A DNA stretch of 64,000 nucleotides from Opimibacter sp041746735 (GTDB lineage: Bacteria > Bacteroidota > Bacteroidia > Chitinophagales > Saprospiraceae): contig JBGTGP010000030.1 of assembly GCA_041746735.1 (NCBI GenBank), forward strand, positions 7,470 to 71,469. Reading direction: 5' to 3'. Positions 41,766 to 51,800 of this stretch are shown piece after piece (positions within the stretch are counted from its first letter, which is position 1; every line of letters starts with the position of its first letter). Below the pieces are notes generated by a model. That model saw only the letters and a list, made by a program, of their open reading frames with translations, searched no databases and had not been told where the DNA came from. The position numbers were made by a program, and so were the translations under genes.

Positions 41766-44288
41766 ATGAAGAATTGTATTCGACTCCTTTTTTGTTACGC
41801 ATGGTTTATCGTCTTCGTGGGTGTCCCGTCGAGCCTTCATGCCCAAAAAACACCGATCCAGTATAAGTCTACTGAGGAATTGGAAATTGGTGGGATTGAA
41901 GTGGCGGGTGTCTTTTTTAGTGACCCCAATGCCATTAAGGCGGTCGCCGGTCTCAAAGTCGGCCAGATCATCAAAATCCCCGGTACGGACATCACCCGTG
42001 CCATGCGGAATCTTTGGAAGTTGCGCTTGTTTGATGATGTCGAGATCACTCAGGACAAACGGATCGGAGATATCATCTTTATTACGATTCATCTCACCGA
42101 GCGGGCGAGGCTGGCAGGCTGGTCTTACAGAGGTATCAAAAAAGGGGCGCACGATGATCTCAATGAAGTGGTCAAGGGATTTCTGATCAAAGGCCAGGTG
42201 GCGGGCACGGCTATGCAGATCAATGCCCGTAATGCCATCAGAAGGTATTATATCGAAAAGGGATATTTGGATGTCTCAGTTGATATTCAGGAAGAAGTGG
42301 CCAGCGGACGCAGCAATGCGGTCAACCTGATCATCGAGATCGACACCCGGGAGAAAATCAAGATAGAAGATATCACCTTTACCGGCAACGAAGCGGTGAA
42401 GGATAAAAAGCTCCGGAAATTATTGAAGGAAACCAAAACCAAGTCGGCCTTCCTCAAAAAGTCCAAATATGTGGAGTCCGATTATGACAAGGATAAACTA
42501 GCTCTTCTCGCTCACTATCAAACCCTGGGGTACAGGGATGCCCGGATCGTCAAAGACACGTTGTGGCGAAATGCAGACGGTCAGCTTCAGATGGACATCA
42601 CTTTAGATGAAGGCCGCAAATACTATTTCGGGGATATCACCTGGAAAGGCAATACCGTGCATTCCAGTGATCAGTTGACCCGCATTTTGGGCATACGCAG
42701 AGGTGAAGTGTATAATGAGGAATTATTGCAAAATCGACTTCGCTTCAGTATCGACGGTCGAGACGTCAGTTCGGTGTATATGGATGACGGTTATCTCTTT
42801 TTTAATGTAGAACCCACTGAGATTTCTGTTCAGGACGACTCTATCGATCTGGAGATGCGGATCTTTGAAGGGCCACAGGCCACTATCGATGAGGTGATCA
42901 TCAAGGGCAATACCCGTACGCATGAGCATGTAATACGACGCGAACTCCGTACCCAGCCCGGTCAAAAGTTCAGTCGCTCAGATATCATCCGCTCTCAGCG
43001 TCAGATCATCGCACTGGGCTATTTCAACCCCGAAAATCTGGACATTCAAACCCCGGTCGATCAGACAAATGGTACAGTGGATATCATCTATGTGGTCGAA
43101 GAGCGACCATCAGATCAACTGGAACTCAGTGCGGGATGGGGAGGATTTGGCCGAAGCCAGCTCATCGGGACCCTCGGTGTAACCTTTAACAACTTTTCGC
43201 TCCGCAATATTTTCAACAAAGACGCCTGGAGTCCGCTACCTCAGGGAGACGGTCAGAGGTTTTCAGTACGAGCCCAAACCAATGGTGATTTTTTTCAGTC
43301 CTATAATTTTTCCTTTACTGAACCCTGGCTTGGGGGTAAACGACCCAATTCTTTTACCGTCGGCGGAGCGCTGACCAAATTCAATCAGGAATTTTTTTCG
43401 GGCGGCAAACTGGATATAGGCAGAGCTTTTGTCGGCTTGGGCTCACGTCTCCGATGGCCGGATGACAACTTTGTGTCCAATACAACGCTCAATATTGAGT
43501 ACCTCAAGCTAGACAATTATGCTACCGGCGATTTTGTCGATCGCATAGGTCGGCCTATCGTCAATGGTTTTTATAACAATTTTTCGCTCACACAGACCAT
43601 TGCCCGTACGACGATCAACGAACCGACTTTTCCCCGGTCCGGCTCCCAGATCAGTTTATCCCTTCAGGTGACACCACCCTATACCACTTTATTTGGACGC
43701 ACCTATGATCCCAATGATGCACAATCCACCTACCGCTTTGTGGAATACCATAAATGGCGGATCGATGCGGAGTGGTATACCCCTGTCACCGGAAAACTGG
43801 TCCTGAAGACGGCCGCCAAGATGGGCTACCTTGGTTCCTATAACCGGGACATCGGAGCACCTCCCTTTGAGCGATTTGAACTCGGAGGTGACGGTCTTAG
43901 CAACCAGCGCATCGCCATCACCGGAAAGGACATCCTCGCCATGCGGGGCTATGAAGTCGAGGATATCCCGGCCAACCAATTGGGTGGTGCCACCATCTTT
44001 AATAAATTCACGGCCGAATTGCGTTATCCCCTTTCCCTCAATCCAAGTTCAACCATCTTCGCTTTACTCTTTCTGGAAGGTGCCAATGCCTGGAAAGATT
44101 TTAATGGGTATAACCCGTTTGACCTCAAGCGCAGTGCCGGTGTAGGTGTGCGGGCGTATCTGCCCATGTTTGGTTTGCTGGGCTTTGACTTTGGATATGG
44201 TTTTGACAACCAGGCCAAACTTGATGCCGGAGCCAAATGGACTGAATTTGGCAACTTCAACGTCATTCTGGGCTTCGAACCTGATTAA
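41766..44288 (+). CDS. bamA: Outer-membrane protein assembly factor BamA
   Basis: An 840-residue Omp85 protein that folds barrels into the outer membrane. The signal peptide ends PSSLHAQ. Five POTRA domains cover about 30-430 (for example IKIEDITFTGNEAVKDKKL, KYYFGDITWKGNTVHSSDQL, ATIDEVIIKGNTRTHEHVIR). The C-terminal 16-strand barrel follows, with the VEERPSDQLELSAGWGG linker, GGDGLSNQRIAITGKDILAMRGY (lid loop) and final strand GNFNVILGFEPD. Its stop overlaps the next start (TAATG). Confidence 0.96.
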   Translation: MKNCIRLLFCYAWFIVFVGVPSSLHAQKTPIQYKSTEELEIGGIEVAGVFFSDPNAIKAVAGLKVGQIIKIPGTDITRAMRNLWKLRLFDDVEITQDKRIGDIIFITIHLTERARLAGWSYRGIKKGAHDDLNEVVKGFLIKGQVAGTAMQINARNAIRRYYIEKGYLDVSVDIQEEVASGRSNAVNLIIEIDTREKIKIEDITFTGNEAVKDKKLRKLLKETKTKSAFLKKSKYVESDYDKDKLALLAHYQTLGYRDARIVKDTLWRNADGQLQMDITLDEGRKYYFGDITWKGNTVHSSDQLTRILGIRRGEVYNEELLQNRLRFSIDGRDVSSVYMDDGYLFFNVEPTEISVQDDSIDLEMRIFEGPQATIDEVIIKGNTRTHEHVIRRELRTQPGQKFSRSDIIRSQRQIIALGYFNPENLDIQTPVDQTNGTVDIIYVVEERPSDQLELSAGWGGFGRSQLIGTLGVTFNNFSLRNIFNKDAWSPLPQGDGQRFSVRAQTNGDFFQSYNFSFTEPWLGGKRPNSFTVGGALTKFNQEFFSGGKLDIGRAFVGLGSRLRWPDDNFVSNTTLNIEYLKLDNYATGDFVDRIGRPIVNGFYNNFSLTQTIARTTINEPTFPRSGSQISLSLQVTPPYTTLFGRTYDPNDAQSTYRFVEYHKWRIDAEWYTPVTGKLVLKTAAKMGYLGSYNRDIGAPPFERFELGGDGLSNQRIAITGKDILAMRGYEVEDIPANQLGGATIFNKFTAELRYPLSLNPSSTIFALLFLEGANAWKDFNGYNPFDLKRSAGVGVRAYLPMFGLLGFDFGYGFDNQAKLDAGAKWTEFGNFNVILGFEPD

Positions 44289-45316
44289 TGATTCGAGTTT
44301 CTTTTTACGTCGCAGCCGGTCTTTTTCTGGTATGCAGTCAGGTCGCATGCGTGTCTGTGCCCAAAGCACATTTTGGACAAAGCATCCCTACAGCACCGGA
44401 TTACCGTAACCTGGAAAACTGGGCCGCATTACCCCAGCGCGCCGACAGCGCGGATGAAGTGCCTATACCTGAATGGCAGGATGTGCAGCGCCATGCTGCG
44501 GTGGATGTATTTTTTATCCATCCCACCACCTACATTGGGAATGCAAAAAAGGAGGAGTGGAATGCCAGCCTCGAGGATCTGAAACTGAACCTGAAGACGG
44601 ATCAATATCCGATCCGGTATCAGGCTTCTATTTTTAATGGCGCTGGCAGTATCTATGCCCCGAGGTACAGACAGGCCCATCTGCATTGTTTTTTCTCCGG
44701 ACAACATGAGGATGCAGAGAAAGCGCTGGAACTCGCCTATCAGGACATACGGACCGCGTTTGAATATTATCTGGCGCAGTTCAACCAGGGACGTCCATTT
44801 ATTATTGCAGGGCATAGTCAGGGTACCTACCATGCCAAGAGGATTATCACCGATTATATCGATGGGAAACCGTTGCAAGCACGGCTCATCGTTGCCTATC
44901 TGCCGGGAATAACCGTCCCGGAAGATCTGTATACGTTCATTCATCCATGCCGTACACCGGATGACACCGGATGCTTTTGTAGTTGGCGCACCTTTAAAGA
45001 AGGCTATATTCCACCGAAACTTCATTTTCCGGACACCAATTTGGTAGTAACGAATCCTGTAACCTGGAACGTGGATATACCGGAATCCAGACAGGAAGAA
45101 CAATTAGGTGGTGTCTTGCGCAAGTTTAATACACTGTATCCAAAGTTGGTCAGCACCCGAATATACGATGACCTTCTTTGGGTCAGCAAACCCCGGTTTC
45201 CAGGTAGTTTTTTATTCAACCGGAAAAATTACCATATTGGGGATTACAATTTTTTTTATGCTGACGTCCGCAAAAACGCACAAGATCGGGTGCGGTCGTT
45301 CCTGGCGAAGCAATAA
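44288..45316 (+). CDS. DUF3089 alpha/beta-hydrolase-like envelope protein
   Basis: A 342-residue protein. The N-terminal hydrophobic stretch with Cys (VCSQVACVSV) may be a lipoprotein signal, though the lipobox is not standard. DUF3089 landmarks are AAVDVFFIHPTTYIG, YAPRYRQAHLHCFF, the nucleophile elbow FIIAGHSQGTYHAKR and CFCSWRTFKEGY. The fold is an alpha/beta hydrolase; the substrate is unknown. It overlaps bamA by one base and precedes the kinase by 6 bp, so it is in the uppS-bamA transcript. Confidence 0.88.
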   Translation: MIRVSFYVAAGLFLVCSQVACVSVPKAHFGQSIPTAPDYRNLENWAALPQRADSADEVPIPEWQDVQRHAAVDVFFIHPTTYIGNAKKEEWNASLEDLKLNLKTDQYPIRYQASIFNGAGSIYAPRYRQAHLHCFFSGQHEDAEKALELAYQDIRTAFEYYLAQFNQGRPFIIAGHSQGTYHAKRIITDYIDGKPLQARLIVAYLPGITVPEDLYTFIHPCRTPDDTGCFCSWRTFKEGYIPPKLHFPDTNLVVTNPVTWNVDIPESRQEEQLGGVLRKFNTLYPKLVSTRIYDDLLWVSKPRFPGSFLFNRKNYHIGDYNFFYADVRKNAQDRVRSFLAKQ

Positions 45317-45322
45317 CACTCT

Positions 45323-46513
45323 ATGGATCATATGAACCAGCGGTCATATTGGAAGGTGTACCTGGCGATAGCCGGGGTCATCATTCTGTTGATCTCCCTG
45401 ATCTATACCGGGTATCTGGCTCAGCGTCTCCGTGAGGGTGAACGTAACAAAGCACTTCTGCTTTCCTACGCGTATGAAGCCTTCAACAGTCAGAGCAATC
45501 CGGAAACAGCTGACATTGATGCAGATCTGACCCTTCATCTCAATATTTTTGAATCCAACAAGGATATTCCGATCATGGTCGTCAATGATCATGGGGAAGT
45601 GCTCTATGCCAAGAACTTCGGGGTTGACCTGGATACCAACCGGGTGTTTCTGAAAAACAAACTCGAAACACTCCGACGCAAGGGTCCTGAACCGACGGAG
45701 ATCGCGGATACCGGAATCAAGCAGTATTTATATTACCAGAACTCGCGACTGCATGAGCTTCTTACATATTTTCCTTTTTTGCAGTTGCTGCTGCTCGGCG
45801 CTTTTGTGGCCATCGGGTATGTCAGCATCAATAATGCCCGGCGTGCGGAGCAAAACCGGGTGTGGGTAGGGATGGCTAAAGAAACTGCACATCAGCTCGG
45901 GACGCCGATCAGCGCGATCATTGGATGGATCGAGCATATGCGGGATTCACCCGGCACCACGCCCGCAGAACTGGAGGTCCTGCAGGAAATGCAAAACGAT
46001 GTCGACCGGCTGGATCTGATTGCAGACCGGTTTAGCAAGATCGGATCGGCGCCCGCGCTTGAGCCACTCGATCTCTTTCAACAGATGCGGGATCTTACAG
46101 CCTATATTCAACGTCGTGCACCCCGAAAGGTGGTTTTTGAAATGCCTCCGGAAGATGCGGCCCCCTTAATCGTCCACATCAATCCGCCGCTTTTCAACTG
46201 GGTGATTGAAAATATTCTTCGCAATGCGCTTGATGCGCTGGAAGAAGGTACGGGTACCATAAGCTGGAAGGTGTCCCGGACGGCTCATTATGTGGAGATC
46301 GATATATCGGATACTGGTAAAGGCATTCCTCCGGCTCATATCAAGGTTGTGTTTGAGCCCGGCTTTACGACCAAAACCCGGGGATGGGGCCTCGGACTAA
46401 GTCTGGCCCGACGGATCATTGAAAACTATCACCGGGGCAAGATTTTTGTAAAACATTCCCGGTTGAATGAGGGCACGACCTTTGCTATCCAATTGCCGTT
46501 GAAGGCGGACTGA
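45323..46513 (+). CDS. Membrane sensor histidine kinase
   Basis: A 396-residue HisKA-type kinase. Two transmembrane helices (about 14-33 and 150-172) flank a periplasmic region of about 115 residues with no recognised domain. The H box is AKETAHQLGTPISAIIGW (His190), the N box NWVIENILRNALDALEE, then G1 DISDTGKGIPP and G2 TRGWGLGLSLAR. The MAKETAHQLGTPIS variant is typical of a Bacteroidota clade. No response regulator is adjacent; it is an orphan at the end of the uppS-bamA-DUF3089 string (6 bp gap), so it may monitor the envelope. Start could also be ATG 45332. Confidence 0.92.
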   Translation: MDHMNQRSYWKVYLAIAGVIILLISLIYTGYLAQRLREGERNKALLLSYAYEAFNSQSNPETADIDADLTLHLNIFESNKDIPIMVVNDHGEVLYAKNFGVDLDTNRVFLKNKLETLRRKGPEPTEIADTGIKQYLYYQNSRLHELLTYFPFLQLLLLGAFVAIGYVSINNARRAEQNRVWVGMAKETAHQLGTPISAIIGWIEHMRDSPGTTPAELEVLQEMQNDVDRLDLIADRFSKIGSAPALEPLDLFQQMRDLTAYIQRRAPRKVVFEMPPEDAAPLIVHINPPLFNWVIENILRNALDALEEGTGTISWKVSRTAHYVEIDISDTGKGIPPAHIKVVFEPGFTTKTRGWGLGLSLARRIIENYHRGKIFVKHSRLNEGTTFAIQLPLKAD

Positions 46514-46537
46514 GCTGGTCTTTTCCCACGCACTTAT

Positions 46538-46545
46538 TACCTTTG
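46538..46545 (+). promoter_or_regulatory. -7 box for pckA
   Basis: TACCTTTG, exact TAnnTTTG, 19 bp before the pckA ATG. Confidence 0.5.
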
Positions 46546-46564
46546 AAGACGTAATATAACCATC

Positions 46565-48202
46565 ATGAGTAAACAACTATCCATCTATCTGGAGCATCTC
46601 TCTCTCGATCCTTCGAGAATCCATTATATGAAGACGCCGGCTGAACTGATCGAGGCGACCATCCTGCAACGTCAGGGGGTATTGTCGGATACGGGAGCGC
46701 TCTGTATCGATACCGGAAAATTTACTGGACGGTCTCCGAAAGATCGTTTTATTGTGAAGGATCGGTTCACCGAGGCAACTGTCGACTGGGGGCTGGTCAA
46801 CAAGCCCTTTTCTCCAAGTGGTTATGAATTGCTCAAGCAGGAAATATTGGAATACGTGAGGCAGCGGGATATCTATATCCATGACGGCTATGTTTGCTCG
46901 GATGACAATTACAGAATGAATGTCAGGGTGCTGGCGGAGTATCCGTGGAGTGCTCTTTTTGCCAACAATATGTTTCTCCGGATTGCTGGGGCGGAAATTG
47001 ACAGTTATGCTCCGGAGTGGACGGTAGTATGCGCACCGGGATTTCTGGCGGATCCTGAACGGCATGGCACCCGGCAATCCAATTTTGCCGTGATCAACTT
47101 TACGGACCGGGCTATTCTGATCGGGGGGACGGGCTATACCGGAGAGATCAAGAAAGGTATTTTCAGCGTGTTGAATTACCTGTTGCCACACGAGGAGGAG
47201 ACTTTGTCCATGCATTGCTCGGCCAATGTGGGTCAGCAGGGGGATACTGCGATATTCTTTGGGCTGTCCGGGACCGGAAAAACTACGCTTAGCGCAGATC
47301 CTCAGCGCCTGTTGATCGGAGATGATGAACATGGCTGGTCCGAGGAAGGGGTCTTTAATTTTGAGGGCGGTTGCTATGCCAAGTGTGTTGATCTCACAGA
47401 AGAAAAGGAGCCGGATATTTTCAGGGCGATCCGGCATGGGGCCTTGCTGGAAAATATTCGATTTTATCCCGGCACCCGGAACGTGAACTATGCCGACATT
47501 TCCGTGACGGAGAATACACGTGTATCCTATCCGCTGTATCATATTGAGAATGTCATGCCGGGTTCGCTCTCAGGTCATCCCCGGAATATTTTCTTTCTGA
47601 CCGCGGATGCATTTGGGGTATTACCTCCTATCAGCAAACTCAATCCGGCGCAGGCGATGTATCATTTCATTTCCGGCTATACAGCCAAGGTGGCTGGTAC
47701 AGAAGCAGGGGTTACAGAGCCTCAGGCTACTTTTTCCGCGTGTTTTGGTGCACCGTTTTTACCACTTCATCCGACCCGGTATGCAGCCATGCTCGGAGAT
47801 ATGATGCGCCGGCACAAGGTCAATGTATGGCTGGTCAACACCGGTTGGTCCGGTGGGCCTTATGGTATTGGCAGTCGCATAAAGCTCAGCAATACCCGGG
47901 CGATGATCACAGCGGCTCTGGAGGACAACCTTCATCATGTCCGCTACAAGACCCATGATATCTTCAATCTCTCCATGCCCATGTCCTGCCCGGGGATCAG
48001 TGATCAAAATATCCTCAATCCGGTGCAGACCTGGAGCAATGAAGAGGCATACAGGGAAAAGGCCATTGTATTGGCGCAGGCATTTCATCGCAATTTTATG
48101 AAGTATGCTCCAAGTGCCACGGACGAAATCCTATCCGGCGGTCCGCAATCCTTCGGGGAGGTTGACATCAGTGTAGCTGCGGGAGAGGATATTCCCGGCT
48201 GA
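46565..48202 (+). CDS. pckA: Phosphoenolpyruvate carboxykinase (ATP)
   Basis: A 545-residue enzyme of gluconeogenesis converting oxaloacetate and ATP to phosphoenolpyruvate. Motifs: LCIDTGKFTGRSPKDRFIV, MHCSANVGQQGDTAIFFGLS leading into the P-loop GLSGTGKTTLSADP (from residue 233), and the Mn/Mg site GDDEHGW. The adenine-binding region includes NTGWSGGPYGIGSRI. Length is normal for the ATP-dependent family. It closes the housekeeping block before the sensory island. Confidence 0.97.
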   Translation: MSKQLSIYLEHLSLDPSRIHYMKTPAELIEATILQRQGVLSDTGALCIDTGKFTGRSPKDRFIVKDRFTEATVDWGLVNKPFSPSGYELLKQEILEYVRQRDIYIHDGYVCSDDNYRMNVRVLAEYPWSALFANNMFLRIAGAEIDSYAPEWTVVCAPGFLADPERHGTRQSNFAVINFTDRAILIGGTGYTGEIKKGIFSVLNYLLPHEEETLSMHCSANVGQQGDTAIFFGLSGTGKTTLSADPQRLLIGDDEHGWSEEGVFNFEGGCYAKCVDLTEEKEPDIFRAIRHGALLENIRFYPGTRNVNYADISVTENTRVSYPLYHIENVMPGSLSGHPRNIFFLTADAFGVLPPISKLNPAQAMYHFISGYTAKVAGTEAGVTEPQATFSACFGAPFLPLHPTRYAAMLGDMMRRHKVNVWLVNTGWSGGPYGIGSRIKLSNTRAMITAALEDNLHHVRYKTHDIFNLSMPMSCPGISDQNILNPVQTWSNEEAYREKAIVLAQAFHRNFMKYAPSATDEILSGGPQSFGEVDISVAAGEDIPG

Positions 48203-48226
48203 CCTGGTTCAATTTATTTTCCTGTT

Positions 48227-48274
48227 CTCACCATTTCTGGTGAGAAATGATTCCATTTGCTTAGTCTTTCTTTG
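48227..48274 (+). promoter_or_regulatory. CTCACCA-N4-TGGTGAG palindrome with promoter, copy A
   Basis: The palindrome CTCACCA (48227-48233) / TGGTGAG (48238-48244) extends to TTCTCACCA...TGGTGAGAA and is not followed by a T tract. A -7-like TTTCTTTG (48267-48274), followed by TA, lies downstream, so the right half-site covers the -33 position. The same 7-4-7 palindrome stands 31-33 bp before TTTG in copy B (52751-52796). Confidence 0.6.
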
Positions 48275-48278
48275 TACC

Positions 48279-48444
48279 GAAAAGATGTGTGTCCCATATT
48301 CAGGCACTGACAGGACCCTATTTTTCTGTAAAGAGATTTTTGGATGTGGAGTAAATGAATGTTTTTTGTTTAATGTGATGTATTTGTACTTAAGTGTCAT
48401 GACACGAAAAAGCCGGAGATAGGAAGCTATTGACCGGCTTTTTT
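48279..48444 (+). ncRNA. Candidate short transcript ending at a terminator
   Basis: Predicted from the promoter at 48274 and the terminator at 48407-48444, about 165 nt. It contains a 45-codon frame (ATG 48285 to TAG 48422) with four Cys and no recognisable family, so it could be a short peptide, an attenuating leader or an sRNA. A perfect 12-bp palindrome GTGTCATGACAC lies just before the terminator stem. The remainder of the gap to 48596 shows only promoter-like DNA (TATCTTTT at 48569). Confidence 0.3.
48407..48444 (+). terminator. Bidirectional-type terminator
   Basis: AAAAAGCCGG (48407-48416) / CCGGCTTTTT (48434-48443) with an inner ATAG/CTAT pairing. A runs precede and T runs follow the stem, so it could work both ways. 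Confidence 0.88.
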
Positions 48445-48596
48445 ATGCCAGCTTCAAATGCGGGATGGACTGTTGATTATGAATGGTCTCCTCATATAAA
48501 TGAAGCAAACAGGTAGACGGACCCCGGTGCAGGTCCTATGAGATAAAAACGGGTACTTTTATAAAGGGTATCTTTTTCATTTGTAAAGCAATAACC

Positions 48597-48860
48597 ATGG
48601 CAGCTTCTAAACGTATCAGTGAAGTGGCATTTGGCGGCAGTGCCGTTAATAATCCGCCAAATTACAGCTGGACGACCTACGTCGATTATCCTGGTCTTGA
48701 CACGACAAAGTCGTATCAGCGAATGAATGTTATATTTTTCGAACCGGGCCTCGGGATCGATCTTCAGGTCACTGGCCTGGTGGTGCTCAATGCGCAGGGA
48801 TTTCCCCTGATCTCACCCAATGATCTGGTGTATCTTCCCTGCCCTCCCACTTGTGATTAA
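48597..48860 (+). CDS. Small protein of unknown function upstream of a sensor kinase
   Basis: An 87-residue protein, MAASKRISEVAFGGSAVNNP..., without signal peptide or membrane helix. It ends YLPCPPTCD with two Cys. The middle (YQRMNVIFFEPGLGIDLQVTGLVVLNAQGFPLI) looks like a small beta-rich fold. Not recognised. It lies 38 bp before the propeller kinase, whose own promoter overlaps its end. A real gene is likely because of clean codon use and position, but not proven. Confidence 0.5.
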   Translation: MAASKRISEVAFGGSAVNNPPNYSWTTYVDYPGLDTTKSYQRMNVIFFEPGLGIDLQVTGLVVLNAQGFPLISPNDLVYLPCPPTCD

Positions 48861-48880
48861 GACGAGTTTGTGTACCTTTT
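48851..48880 (+). promoter_or_regulatory. Promoter of the NarL-type propeller kinase
   Basis: TTG (48851-48853) and TACCTTTT (48873-48880), spacer 19 bp, matching the -33/-7 pattern; the ATG at 48899 follows 18 bp later. It overlaps the 3' end of the small gene. Confidence 0.6.
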
Positions 48881-48898
48881 ACGCTGACATCCGGGGCT

Positions 48899-51800
48899 AT
48901 GGTCCGAATGAAAGCGATTTACTTTTTTCTTCTTTTTGGGTTGTACGGTGTAAGGTGCTCCGGACAAACAGGTGATCTTATATTCCATCACCTGCATTTG
49001 CAAAACGGCCTTTCTCAGGCAACCAATGCTTTTATCTATAAGGATTCAAGGGGATTTGTCTGGATCAGTTCTGTCACCGGATTAAACCGGTTTGATGGAA
49101 CCCATGTTCAAGTATATAGCCCGGACCGGAGTGATCCCTCGTCCATGCTTGGAGAAAATATCCAAAGTCCTTTTTTTGAAGACCGGCACCAGGATATCTG
49201 GTTTAATACCTATGAAGCCATCCAGCGATATCAATGGGATACCGACTGTTTTGATCACTATCAGCTCACAGATGCGGAAGGGAAGGTCCGGATCGGCTAT
49301 TATATTTTTTACCTGGATCCCGATGAACGACTTTGGTTTTTGATTGAGAGACAGGAGCTGTATACATTTCATATACCCTCAGGCAAGTTTGAATTCAAAG
49401 GGAAGGTGGTACCCAATACCGTCAGGTGTTATGTGGCGACGGAAACGGGGGGCCATATTCGGGAGATTTATTTACGGGGGTTAGCGAGGGCTGGTATCGA
49501 AGTGCTGAAGGTAGATGCAAGTGGCCAGATCAAGCCAGCACAGCTGCTGGGCACATCCGTGGATTTACACGTCCGCAACATAGGTAAGGTGCTAGCGGAG
49601 CAGGACGCGATATGGATTTTAACCCCCTCCGCTTTAATCAGGATGGACCGGCATACGCACAAGGAAAGCATTTATCCCGTTGAGGATGCGGAAGATATGG
49701 TGAGGGTTTCCGATACCCTATTGCTGGTTGGGTCCAAATCCGCGGGTCTTAAATGGTTTGACACCCGGTCTGGGAAATGGTCTGGTACACAAATCCGGGA
49801 TGCAGCGTCGCCTACCGGGCTGAAGTCCAGTCGTATCAATTACCTCCATATAGACCATGATAAGACCATTTGGGTGTCCTCAGTGGGTCTTGGGGTGAGT
49901 TATGCCCATATAGATAAGCGGAAGTTTCAAACCCTACTTTTTCCGGAAGGTAAGAACAGGGATGACAAGGTGATTCCGGTCAACCTCCTGGAAGACCGGA
50001 ATGGCCGGTTATGGTGCTTTTCGCAAGATGATGGCGTCATGGAGGTCAGGCGTCCAGGTGAATTGGTGGGGACCGGATTATTCAGGAATCCCGGGGGTAA
50101 TCCTGTAGAAGATGTATACGAGGTCCACTATGATCCGAATGGATGGTACTGGATTGCCGCCTGGTCTGGTATTCAGATCTACAATCCGCTTCATGATACA
50201 TTTGTGTCTGTTCGGTCAGATTCTTTGGTAGGCTTTTCCTTTCAACATTTGCCTGACGGGCGATTGTTGGTTTCGACCAATAAGGGTGTTTTTGAGTCCA
50301 TTACATTTGAGGAGGGCGGGATAGGGTTACGCCTGGTAGAGGCTATCCCCAGCGACAAAGAATATTTTCCCATCCTCCTGGATCATAAACGAAGACTGTG
50401 GCTCAACCGGGACGTACAAATGTTTTTAGTGCTGGATCCCGCAACGTACCAGGTGCTGGATAGTGTACCGGTTCTGGGATTTAGTTATTCCATGGCGTTG
50501 TCGCCAGATTCCACCGTGATATGGATAGCTGCCACAACAGGGTTATATGAAATTGATGCGGGCACCCTCGATTTACGACGGGTCCACAATGATAGGAGTG
50601 GTTTACCCGCGGTGGGATTCAGTAGTATGTTACAGGATGATTCAGGCAAGCTCTGGCTGTCCCATTCCGGCGGGATTATCGCATTTGACCCGACTACGGG
50701 ATATATCCGCTCATATAACGAAATGGATGGCTTGCCTCCATTGCAGTTTACAAAAGTGGCTCACCGTATGAAGGACGGGGAGATGTGGTTTGGGGCTGTA
50801 GGAGGACTGACCCGATTCTACCCGGATCAGGTACGTGATGTGCAGACACCTGCTATTCCACAGATCACCTCGATATGGATCAACGACAAGCCTCCAGCCC
50901 GGCCGCTTGCATGTGACCTGACCGCCGCTACACACATCACGGAAATCCAAAAACTCACACTACCATATTCAAGTAACACACTTACCCTTGCCGTCAGTGC
51001 GCTGGAGTATAGTGCACCGGAATTGAATTCATTGCTCTACAAGCTCGAAGGTCTGGATGATGATCTGATCCGGGCTGCCAATGGAAGTGAAATCCGCTAT
51101 CCGAACCTACCGGCCGGCCACTACCGTCTTTTACTCTATGGAGTCAATTCAGACGGTATCCGAAATCCAGTTCCCCGCATTCTTCAAATTCATATCCGGC
51201 CCCCCTTTTATCAGACGTGGTGGTTTATCAGCATTTCCGCCTTGTTGATCATTGGGATCATCGCCTATATTTTTTATCTCCGGTTTAGCAAAGCGCTGGA
51301 GTTGCAACAAGTACGGCTCAAACTGTATGAAAACCTGCACGATGATGTCGGATCGAGATTGACCGCTATCGTATTGTCAGCGGAAGATTTGGAGCGAAAT
51401 GAACGCATCACACACCCCAAGATCACGGCTATGGCGCAGATCGCGCGCAGTATTGTAGGCAATATGCGACGATTAGTGTGGGCCATTGACCCGGAAAATG
51501 ACCGGATGCAAAGTATCCTCCAGAAAATTCAGCATGACCGATCTATGTTACTGGATGATCAAATCCGTTTTGACCTGGACATGGATCCCGGACTGAGGAA
51601 CCTGGTATTGCCCGGGGAAATCCGGTATCAGATGAGTTCCATCTCCAATGAGGCCTTTAACAATATTGCCAAGTATGCACAGGCCTCGCACGTATCGATG
51701 TCGATCCGGCGACAGGACGGGCATATCGTCATGACGATTCGGGACAATGGCAAAGGGTTTAGCCCGGAAGACGTATCACGAAACGCACTGACCGGTTCTG

